A DNA stretch of 64,000 nucleotides from assembly GCA_030685235.1 (NCBI GenBank), contig MU839080.1, positions 124,001-188,000 of the forward strand, given 5' to 3'. Below are positions 1-9,762 of the stretch, in pieces (within the stretch, counting starts at the first letter, position 1; every line of letters starts with the position of its first letter). Under the pieces are notes generated by a model. It did not search any database. It worked only from the letters and a program-made list of their open reading frames with translations, and was not told the DNA's origin. This stretch comes from Copromyces sp. CBS 386.78 (Eukaryota; Ascomycota; Sordariomycetes; Sordariales; Sordariaceae). The position numbers and the translations under genes were made by a program.

Positions 1-770
1 CTTTCTGAGCAAGAGAACTTGTCTTGGTCTCCTTCAAGGTTTCCGAAGACTTCCATCTCACGACTGCAAGAAACTCATCATGGTTGACTGGGCTGATGTT
101 CTTTTCTTGTCCTTCCAGTTGTGGTTACTGTCGGTTGATATCCTTCATCACCAACTCCTCCTTGAGGCGTTTCGACATCTGGTCATTCGGTCTCGCTATT
201 CGAGCTGTGGTCAGAACAACATAAGACTTTTGAGGTTTATTTTGCAGCCTGCATGTAGCTGTGGAACAACTCGAGTCTCCCTCCCTCAACTCTACTACTT
301 CCTTTCAGCTTTCACCTATTCCCAAATTTTCAGAGAGAACTTTGCACTTGGACAGTTTGCTAAGCCTCGAGTAAGACATGACTTGGCAGCGCGCCTTTCC
401 GGTCCAGTATTGGCAAGACTTCACCCTCCACCACCCTCTTCTCAACGGCGTCTAACGCCAACAACACCCTATCACCATTCTTGCCAGCCTTATTGTCCCA
501 ACCCTCAACCCCCAGTACTTGATCATCCAAATGTGGCTTGTTGGTCCTCGGATGGCTTTGCCATTTCCAGATACAGCACCTCAGCTCCACGACTTCCAAC
601 CCTTCTGCTTTGGCAGTAACAATCTGTGGTGGTCCTTGTTTATCTTCAACATGCCTTATAACCTACACAATTGGCCATCCTCAATCACTCGCCACAGTTT
701 CAAGTCTTTTCTTAGGGAATTCCCCAAACACTCTTCATCTCTCTCGATTCTGAACTCTGTTGTGGTTGCT
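1..770 (-). pseudogene. possible degenerate coding relic
   Basis: On the minus strand a protein-like reading frame can be followed in pieces. One piece is 79 open codons at 599-360, preceded by readable sequence up to about 770 that is broken by TGA and TAG. Another piece lies at about 190-1, broken by TAA. The breaks are of the kind that C-to-T changes make from CGA, CAG and CAA, so light RIP of an old gene is possible. I recognise no family. It may equally be chance open sequence, and the relic could continue to the left of the window. Confidence 0.2.
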
Positions 771-1456
771 GCTTGACCTCTGGACAGCCCTACGGGAGAT
801 GATGCGATCTACGGTCCGGGTAACCCCAGACCTCGAATTAGATTCTCACCCAAGACGCCATCACCATGCGTCTCAACTCTGGTCCTTCATACTCTTGCAA
901 AGTTGCAAGAAGAACTCCCATGTTGATACCAGGATGTTCCGCGGTGGCCCATTGCGGCGGACAAACTATCTCGTGCAGAAAAGGGCCAAGCGGCAGTCCT
1001 TCCGTGTTGTGATGACATGGGGTCTTCGGTATGGGCACCGTTGGTCCTCACACTTGGGGTTCGAATAGACCAACAAGGCTTGGATGTCAGTCATACCATC
1101 CTTGAAATGTTCAGTCACGCCGCCAGCCGGAGCCGAACCGCCTCGTAAGGAAAGGCGCTCTGGTGGAGGGGGGGGAGGTCGGGTTTGGGATGTCATCGGC
1201 TTCCGCTCCCGACTTCGATCTTCACCTGTCGGCTCTACTACTCCTGTGCCGTTGGCTTGGGAAATCTACCTTTCGTTATTCTTGCTTGGCTAGCTCTCCT
1301 CCTGACCCCCTCCGGGTTTACCGTGCCTCTGGGTTGCTGTCGTTAAGGTTAAAGGTTCTGTGTGAGACGATGATGCATCATGAAGTGACGGCAACTTTGG
1401 ATTCCCATATAAGTTCAGCAGCATGACCACTTCCATTTTCAACATTCTCAGAAGAT

Positions 1457-1477
1457 AGCAGCAGCAGCAGCAGCAGC
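1457..1477. repeat. (AGC)7 trinucleotide microsatellite
   Basis: Seven perfect AGC units lie 39 bases before the first ATG of the NmrA-like gene, so they are probably in its promoter or 5' leader. Confidence 0.85.
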
Positions 1478-1516
1478 ACCAAAAAGCCGGATAATCAATC
1501 CAAACTCTCTCACTGA

Positions 1517-2751
1517 ATGCCTCACTCTATAATGCGCCAGAAAGCTTCTCAACAACCTGCTGCCATGATGAGAATCGCTATTGCAGGAGGTGGCTCCTTT
1601 GCCTACATCCTCGCCCAGGAAATCACCAAGAGCGCTCATCCCGTTCTCATTCTCACTCGACAGGTATTGTCTTTTCCCCCCTTACTCCCAATACCTTCAA
1701 CTCCACTGACACACTCACTCAAAAAAACAAGCCCCACCCCGAATTCGAAGAAAACCTTCCCTCCTGCCAACTCGTCCAAGTAGACTACCAAAACGTCGAA
1801 GAACTTCACTACGTCCTCCGCGGCGTCGACCTCGTCATCTCCACCATCTCCAACAACGAAGAACTCAACCTCATCGACGCCGCCCGCCGCGCCCGCGTCC
1901 GCTGCTTCGTCCCCTCCGAGTTCGAGGGCCCCCTTTCCCACCGTCCGACGAGACCGGCCAACAACTCTAACTCTACGGACCCGCTCGACAACCGCGGCTC
2001 CCGCGCCGCTTTGGACCTTTTGGAAAGTTGGTCTCAATCCCGCTCACACAGGATGAACTACACTGTTTTCTCCTGCGGAGTGTTCATGGAGAGATTTGCT
2101 CGTGGGGGATTACAGCCGTGGGGGATTGGGACGCAGCTAGGGTTGATGGGGGGAATGGGAATGATGAGCAATGATTACTTGGTGAATGTCGAGCATGGCA
2201 CGGCGGAGGTGGTGGAACGGGATTCCCAAGGGAGGACGGCGTACGTGGCTATGACGAGCATGTATGATGTTGCCAGGTTCGTGGCGGCTGCTGTGGAGTT
2301 GACGGGAACGACGAGGGGATCTTTGGACGGCGTGCCACTGTCGTTGGAGAGGTGGCCCAGGGAGTGGAGGGTTAGGGGGGATTGGTTGGCGGTACGGGAG
2401 GTGGTTGGGGTTTGTGAATTGGTCAGAGGAGGTAAGTTTCTTTCTAGTCTTCTTTCCATGTCTTTAGTATTACAAATATCCTATTGCTAACTGGGATCAA
2501 ACGAGCGAGCAGTCCAGTTCAGCGTCACTCGAAGAACCTACCAAGAAGCCGAGGCATGGGCGAACGAGTACCAGCGTGCTGGAGATGTGGCGACATATCT
2601 CTACTATCAGAGGTTGTTGCAGACTGCTAATGGAAGGTATAGCATTCGCTCGACGAACCTTAACGAGCTGGTTAATCAGAGCGAGAGGACGGCGTTTCAG
2701 CCGATGAGATTTAGGGAGTGGTTGGAGCAGGTTTGGGGACCTGTTCTTTAG
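1517..2751 (+). CDS. NmrA/isoflavone-reductase-like NAD(P)-binding protein
   Basis: Three exons: 1517-1663, 1732-2431 and 2513-2751, giving 361 residues. The 68-nt and 81-nt introns are GT-AG; the second has a GCTAAC branch point and splits a valine codon. The protein opens with a Rossmann strand and glycine loop (MRIAIAGGGSFA, about residues 18-29), then a short acidic strand. A segment reading DLVISTISNNEEL and then RCFVPSEFEG follows, which is the pattern of the NmrA/isoflavone reductase/PCBER family. The enzymatic members of this family reduce small molecules with NADPH, while NmrA itself senses dinucleotides in nitrogen control. The substrate here cannot be inferred. The nucleotide loop begins directly at the tandem ATGs at 1565 and 1568, so the true start may be there and not at 1517. 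Cytosolic; no signal peptide or membrane segment. Confidence 0.85.
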
Positions 2752-4565
2752 GTGCTCCCAACGCCGATCTGATGAGACCAACCTACCGTACTATCTCGCC
2801 AAACTCGTACATATCGGACGGGTGTTAAACGCCATTGATGTGCACAAAAAACGTATCGAAAACGGCCGACATGGCTTGGGAGGCTATCAACCGCGCAGTT
2901 ACAATATACGAGATTGGCAAGAATATGTGGTAGCAGCATGGGGGTTGAATATATGGCGATGGAGTTGAGGGAGGACTACTACATGGTGTTTTGGCATACG
3001 CATGGGATACCCGGACCCCCCTTTGTTTGGCTTTGTTTTCGTTCTTCTCTTTTCCATTGCAATTGTATCCCGTTTAGGCAAGTCGATAATTCTTTTGCTC
3101 CCTGGTTCACTAGTTTGGGTATGCGCTGGACAATGGACATGGAATGGCATGTGGTGGTGTTAGGTTGAGCTCCCTCCCTCCTTCGCTTGTTTCTGTCTTC
3201 TCAACCCATAGACTTTCTTAATCCCACATCTGTTTCCCCTCATTGTTGCTTCCACTATACAACAGGTTTTCCTTTTTTCTCCCCATCTTCAAAACGAAAT
3301 CTCTTTGCTTTTTTTCGAACCTCTGCATATCATGAGATCATGCCCGTTTGCCTTGGCGCGGAGAATAGCCGTTGGAGACCTCAGCTCACCCATTTATGCA
3401 TGGAGATGCAAGTTATCAGCCCCCAAGATACACTCCATCACCTCCTTCTGAAACCACCATCACCAACTTTTATCATGGAAATACTCGCTCATTTGTTCAG
3501 CTCGCGTTTATCGCGTTTGCCTGAAAGCCAGTCAGGGCGGACTTTACAGATTGATACCCCGCGATATTCCCACAAGAGTGACTGACCTATTGATGCACCG
3601 GTCCAGATCCGGTCTGGTAGGTAGGCATGATAACCTCTCACCCGTCGTGACGTCGAACGATTGTGAAACATGCCAAAAGCAAGAGATCATGCTAAGAACA
3701 CAGTACCATCCGCATTACCGCTTTGAAGTTCGATTCAGCTGGTTCCTTCGTATGCTCGCTTCCTCGCTATTGACGATCACGCACATATGTATGTGGTTCA
3801 GCTGGCCATCAAAATCACGGCACGGCACGGCACCAACGGGCGGCGGCACGACGGACGTAACGGCACTGCCCTGCAACTGCGGTCTGGAGATCGCGATCAC
3901 ACTGCGCTTGAATTGGGCACAGCACAGCATGTCCTTGACAGGAAGACCGGCGGGATCTTGCCGATACTGATACCGATGCCGACACAATGTTGATACGATG
4001 GTGAGCATTACTTCGGTGGCGTATCTGACCGTTAGAATTAGATTGACAACAACTCCAGTTCGGACACGCTAGATGATTAAACCGTACCTATGCCAATCTG
4101 GATATCATAGGACAACGGTTACAACTTCATCATCATCATAAGCCACCATCATCAAAGCAGTGATCACCTACAGAAGAACCAACACCTCGCACAGTTCTTG
4201 GGCAGTCTATCATTCAATATGTCACACCGGAGAATCGAACTTGCATCGCCATAGATATGGCAGGAACGAGTATTGGGTATGGGCCTGGGTTGGTGATTGA
4301 TACTTTTGGCGATGTCGCGAAGATAAGGAACGTAGCTTTGCTAAGTACGTACAGTAGGCACATACACCATGGTCAGTACTGGTTCAGATTGCGTTCGTTC
4401 GCATCAATCCCCGGTCGACCAGATACTGAGCATCTCCGAGCGAGTCTGATTAACACGGGCGACTGATTGTGACTTTGCAAAAGAAATCCAAAAGAAACAA
4501 TCAATGGTGAAACAGGAAAAGAGCAAAAAAAACAAACAAACAGAAGGATGAGGGATTGCAGTTCC
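2752..4565. other. intergenic region
   Basis: About 1.8 kb between the NmrA-like gene and the tRNA gene. Open frames are short, have poor codon composition and show no splice-consistent extension. I see no RNA gene or repeat here apart from short CAT-rich stretches near 4130-4160. Confidence 0.6.
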
Positions 4566-4593
4566 AAAAAAAAAAAAAAAAAAAAGTCAAAAA
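4566..4593 (-). terminator. RNA polymerase III terminator of tRNA-Ser
   Basis: Read on the minus strand, a T5 run (4593-4589) begins five bases after the tRNA discriminator base. It is backed up three bases later by a T20 run (4585-4566). T runs of this kind end Pol III transcripts in fungi. Confidence 0.8.
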
Positions 4594-4597
4594 GAAA

Positions 4598-4697
4598 CGT
4601 CACCTACAGGATTCGAACCTGTGCTCCCGAGGGAACTGCCTAAACTTGCTTTCTTGCGAATAGCAGGGCAGCGCGTTAACCACTCCGCCAAAGTGAC
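4598..4697 (-). tRNA. tRNA-Ser(GCU) with a 19-nt intron
   Basis: The minus strand folds as a class II tRNA. The seven-pair acceptor stem (GTCACTT with AGGTGAC, one G-U) has discriminator G. The D arm contains GGCGGAGTGGTTAA. The anticodon stem is CTGCC/GGCAG, the long variable arm is TCCC-TC-GGGA, and the T arm is ACAGG-TTCGAAT-CCTGT. The loop reads CT-GCT-A and is then interrupted by a 19-nt intron at 4660-4642, directly after position 37, the canonical nuclear tRNA intron site. Anticodon GCT occupies 4664-4662 and decodes AGC and AGU. The long variable arm is the usual serine identity element. Confidence 0.96.
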
Positions 4698-5239
4698 TTG
4701 GTTGAAGAAACGGCCCCTTGGATCCACTTATATTGCCCAATTGTGCAGGGGCCACATCCCAATGTTCTAGAACACTGTGTCGGGGCCTGTCGGCGACAAA
4801 GCAGGATCGTCTGTGGCTGTGCGCAGTCGTACTTGGCTTTTCCTTTCTGATCTTCGGGCCACCTTCCCTGTTACAATGCGTCACCTCGAACTGATTGAAG
4901 CCAGGGTCGTGGTTTCCCATAACGTGGCATTTACTGGCGCGGCAATGTCCATGCTCAGTTGACAGTTCTCCTTACAGCACCTTTGGACCGCCAGAAGTGC
5001 CTTTTACTGCCTGCATTACTGCTGCTTACGTCCACTGTCAATCTCGCATCATCAGCTAGAGGTTATCGACGACCTCGCTTGTTCCACTCGATCACGTATT
5101 CCCACCCATGATGGCAACTTAGTGCGATTCCTCCATTGCTTTTAAACCCAAAAAGATCAGACATCTGTTCTGTATTTCATATCGGTTACGGTTTCGCCCA
5201 TCCACTGCTGCACACACCGTCCAAAAGATAGAGGCCAAG
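4698..5239. other. intergenic region, promoter side of hrd1
   Basis: 540 bases between the tRNA 5' end and the hrd1 start codon. It should hold the hrd1 promoter and leader; I see no convincing TATA box or further gene. Confidence 0.55.
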
Positions 5240-8060
5240 ATGCGGTTGGCGTGGTACGCAGGGGTAAGTTGGATTGGAAGCTCCCCAGTTGATAGAGAGA
5301 GAGAAGCTCAGCTCCAGCTCCAGCTCCAGCTCTCCCCCCCAGCTACCTATCTCCAAACTCTCCAGCTTCAGTCCCAGATTCCCAAGTCCAAACCATGGAA
5401 ATATAAAACTAACCATGACTGCCATCCATAGTGCTCGACGGCCCTGGCGGCCTCGGTCATCCTTTCGGCGTTCCATCAACGAGCCAACTACTACTCTGCC
5501 GTCGTCCATCTGGGCCAGAACAGCCTCTCTCTCGTCGTACGTCCATGTCCTCCCCCAACAAACCTTTTGCTGCCGTTGTGTTGGTACCTCCAGTAGCTAA
5601 CCAAGCCCATGTTTCCCACGACAACAGGTCCTCGCGAACCTAATCCTCGTCCTATATGGAGCCTTCATGTACGGCCTCCAGCGCCTCTGCTTCGGCCCCC
5701 TCCGCCCCGTCGAGATCGAGCAACTGTACGAACGCGCCTGGTTCGCCGTCACCGAGACATGCTTGGCCATGACCATCTTCCGCGAAGAAGTCGGCCCCTT
5801 CTTCCTCTTCATGTTCACGGCGCTCGTCACGGGCAAAGTATGGGGCTGGATAGGCGAGGGCCGCGTCGAGGTCTTTGAGCAGCAACCGCCTGCCAACCCT
5901 CGACTGTTCCACACCCGCCTGTCCGTCTCGCTGCTCCTCAGCACGGCGTACAATATCTGGATGCTCAAGTACTGCGTCGATACGGTGGTTCAGCAGGCAC
6001 GTCCCACTATGATGGTTATGTTCCTCTTTGAGTTTGCCGTGCAGACAGTCACCTCGACCCAGACGGCTATCAGGTATCTGTTTTCCATGTGGGAGCAACA
6101 TATTACGAGGGTGCAGACGAGGAATGGGTTGGAGCAGAGAAAAAGGCAGATTCGAGAGCGCAGGGCCGAGATTCTGAGGCGCAGAGAGCAGGGCGATGCC
6201 GAGGCGGAGAATGAGGAGCTGCCGAACGAGGATGATGTGGAAGAGATGGATATTGAGGTTCCTGGCTGGGATGCCAAGGGGCTGTATATCTTGTCGTTGG
6301 ATTTGGTTTCTGGTAAGTTGGCCTGTTATTCGATATGCGTATTCGCAGTTGCACTAACCATGACGACAGACTTCCTCAAGCTCTGCATCTACACGGCATT
6401 CTTCTTTGTGCTTATGACGTTCTACGGATTGCCCATTCACATTATCAGGGACTGGTTTCTGACGACTAGATCCTTCGTCAAGCGACTCAACGCCCTACTG
6501 CGCTACCGCCAGGCTCTTCGGGATATGGATCAGTATGCCGACGCTACCGAGCAAGATCTCGGACAAGACGACACGTGTATTATTTGCAGAGAAGAAATGC
6601 GCCCTTGGAACCCACATGACCCTATTCGTCTCGAGCGTACCCGTGCCAAGAAGCTGCCTTGTGGCCATATTCTACACCAAGGATGTCTCAAGAGCTGGCT
6701 GGAACGACAGCAAGTGTGCCCGACCTGCCGACGCCCGGTTTCTAGGGAAGGCCAGCAGCCGAATCGAAATGCGCAGGGAGGGGGCTTTAACGGACTCAAC
6801 CTCCCGGGTGGACAGAACCAGCAGCCTCAACAACAGATTAACGGTCAAGCGCCCGCCAACCAAGCTCCTCATGGGCTGCTACAAGGCAACCAAGCGAACA
6901 ACCAGAATAATGGCGTTAGGATGTTTAACTTGGGTCCTATCAGATTAGGCTTCGCACAAGGCCAGGATATCCAGGAGATGGCTAGGAGAATGGGCATCCC
7001 GGAGGATATGGCTAATGCCCATCAACCCGTGAATGCGCAGGCACCACCAGCACAACAACAACAACAACCTGTTAATGGACAAGGTGCTACTGGCATGGAT
7101 CAGATCCAGACCCAGCTGATGGAGATTGGGCAGCGTTTGGATCAGGAGTTGAGGGAGTTGAGCTCTACGATGGGACAGTTCCGCTCGTTACAAAACATTG
7201 CTGCAGAGCTGGCTCGGGTACGTCACGCTCAGCAAGCGCAAGCCCATGGGGTAATACTTCCTCAGGAGCCGGTACAAATCCCACCATTCCCACAGAATAT
7301 CACTAGGCATGGCGCTGCGGACTGGGGAACAGCTATTCCTGCTGGCAGTCCTGATTTGCCCGAGGGAGTGGTGATTCCTGAGGGGTGGTCGCTACTTCCT
7401 TTGGAGCGGTTGAATGGCGCTGCTGTTGCTCCGGGACAGAATGCCAGCCAGCAAGGGGGTGGCGAGACAGCAGCATCAGGCACAGCAGCAGCGGGACCGT
7501 CGACTGAGCAGCGTGGGGCAGTTGTAGAACCAAGGCCTGATAATGCAGCTCCAAATCAAACTCAACCTGGAGCTCAAGAAAATGCGGCTCCCGCTCTTTT
7601 AACTGCTACACCACTGACTGGCATCAGCCAACCCATTACGCCCACGACTCCCGCAACTCCCACGAGTTCTACTGAGCAGCAACAACCAACCACCAACCCT
7701 GTATCATCCACACCTGTCTGGACCGGAGAGACGCAAGCCCCACGTTCATCGGAACCATCAACATCATCTCGACCAGAAAGTACATGCCAAAACCCAGCAA
7801 CGATAGCACCGGAGGCGAATCCTGGACCCTTGGGAGGATTAGCCGGAGGTTGGAGCTTCAACAATGTCCCGTCCTCTCCGCAGCCGGAAGCATCCCAGCC
7901 CGGACTTGGCACTAGGACAGAAGAGGAGCAGGAGGAGGTTGAGTCTGACGGTGGTCGTCTGTCTATTGACGCCAGCGAAAGGTATAGGTCAAGGCCGAGG
8001 CCCGCTCCCGCTGCGGTTGAGGATGCTGAGGATGAGGAAGCTGGTGCTGGAAGGAGCTGA
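5240..8060 (+). CDS. hrd1: ERAD E3 ubiquitin ligase Hrd1/synoviolin
   Basis: Four exons: 5240-5263, 5432-5536, 5628-6312 and 6370-8060, giving 834 residues. The first exon encodes only eight residues (MRLAWYAG), the conserved start of Hrd1. The N-terminal 300 residues hold the hydrophobic ER-membrane segments. A RING-H2 finger follows with ligands C341, C344, C369, H371, H374, C377, C388 and C391 (C3H2C3). The long C-terminal half is Gln-, Pro- and Ala-rich, with a heptad-like stretch near residues 540-570, and ends in an acidic and basic tail. Hrd1 is the channel-forming ligase of the HRD complex. It ubiquitinates misfolded lumenal and membrane proteins for Cdc48 extraction and proteasomal destruction. 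The third intron (6313-6369) is 57 nt, in phase and free of stops, so its retention would insert 19 residues just before a membrane segment. Its GTAAGT donor and ACTAAC branch site argue that it is a real intron. Confidence 0.95.
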
Positions 8061-9414
8061 GGGCCCTAGTCTGGAAGAAAATGGGGTTTGTAGAATGATG
8101 GCTAATCTTAACGGCGTTTCTTGGAAGGAAATTGCCCACACCTAGCTGTTTCTGCTGAATGTTGGCGGCTGACGGCTGACGGCTGACAAAAGTGTTCAGT
8201 GGTGCCGTGGTGGTAGTGGCAGCGTGATCTTTAAAGTTAGTAAGGGAAGCGATGTAAATGTATAAATCATAGTCGATTGTTTCTTCTGTTAGCCTTCGGG
8301 CCTGTGATAGTTGAGGTTGATGTGATGTTCATGGATAGCGCCCGTGGTGATTGCGAAGCTACAAGACCAAAAGATTGGAAACTCCATGCCACGGAGCCAT
8401 TATACATACTGGTCTGGCCTGGGGTCGCGATGCGATTTTAGCCCAGACGAGTAGAGCCAAAGACGGCTGCCGCCGCAGGCCACCACAACAGGTGCCGCCG
8501 CAGCCGCGGCTTTACAGTCGGTACGTTATTACTCTCCATTCCGGTGCCGGCGAGCAGGCCAATGCCGTGTTCTAGCCACCGTCGAAAGAGGTACGTACTC
8601 TCTGCCCCTGAATCCTAAACCCGAATGTCAAAGCGGTCCAAAGCAAGGACCAACCTTGACCAACCCGGACGACAATGTGTGAGAGTTGTTCGTCTGGTGG
8701 TTTCCGAAACACCACCGGCCGGCTCCGGATCACGGTACTGGGTCAGGAGATGTCACGGAATGATTCTAGAAATTCTGTTTTGGTTGTCACGGGGGTTAGC
8801 GGCGGCCGCCGTGGGTTTTATCTTTCCTCTTGTTCACACCTGGAGCTTGCTTGAAAACCGAAACGGATGCTATCATCGCTCGATATCGATGATAGATACC
8901 GACCGGACTGTCATCGCGACCTCGCAAAGATATTATCGCCGGACGGATTGATGTAAACGCAGCCAGCGGGATTCCGACTCGAGTCAGTTGAGTTTTATGC
9001 GAAACACGGAAAAGTCAGCCAGGAGAGTTACACCAAGGACAAGGAGAGAAGAGCGGATGTCCCGGGCACCGAACTCGGGGGAGAAATCGGATTCACCCTC
9101 ATCATCATTGTCAAGCGCGAAGAAGATACGATACATCAACGGAAAGAATATATCCTAAGCGCCGCGAAGGGTCAAGAAAAGAATCTTGTTGGGTCGTCGA
9201 CTGACCAAGTTGGGGCTGGCTTAGTATAGCTCTTGTTCTTGATCTTGATCTTGATCAGCTAGCCGCCGATATCAATCATTGGCGGGACAGGTGGTGTACC
9301 TGGCGGGACTGACGGAACTGTGACAAAGAAAGGTTCAAGGTACGTACGTTACTGAATTCCATTGTTTGTGTGTTGGTTCGCCTTAGGCGCCCGCGGCTCA
9401 AATCTCCTACTTAA
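8061..9414. other. intergenic region
   Basis: About 1.35 kb after hrd1. It contains the small heptamer array listed separately and, near 9235-9258, a few CTTGAT units. Open frames here do not look protein-like. Confidence 0.6.
8167..8187. repeat. (GGCTGAC)3 tandem heptamer
   Basis: Three perfect copies of GGCTGAC in tandem, about 100 bases after the hrd1 stop, in its probable 3' untranslated region. Confidence 0.85.
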
Positions 9415-9735
9415 TTGTTCGATCAGCCAGGCGTTGGTTCGAACCGAGGAAATGAAAGTTGGCTCACGTTTGAGCTGAAATTCACCGGTTTGATAGTCCG
9501 TTCGTACAAAAACACGATGGGACTGAAGACAGTTGCTGACTATGGGTACAGGTTGGTGAACCATTCAACAAGAACGGCGTCATTCACTTACAGTGAAGTG
9601 ATCGGTCTCGATACTCGGGATAAGTATTGCGATTTCTTGAAGCAATTGGCAATCGGGCACGATACCAGAGATATAAAGGAGTTCGAGCTTGCGATCGATT
9701 CCAGTAACCCAAGACGAAGGAAAGCTGCCCGCTAG
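9415..9735 (+). other. 106-codon ORF ahead of, and in frame with, the next gene
   Basis: An ATG-initiated frame ends in TAG at 9733-9735. It lies in the same frame as the large ORF starting at 9763, and no other stop separates the two. The sequence has a mixed, protein-like composition (SYKNTMGLKTVADYGYR, then a Lys/Arg-rich end). It could be an upstream ORF in a long leader, a separate small gene, or an N-terminal exon whose stop is bypassed in some way. I found no credible intron that removes the TAG. No family recognised. Confidence 0.3.
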
Positions 9736-9762
9736 GCAGCCTATCCTTTACGGAGAACCGGA

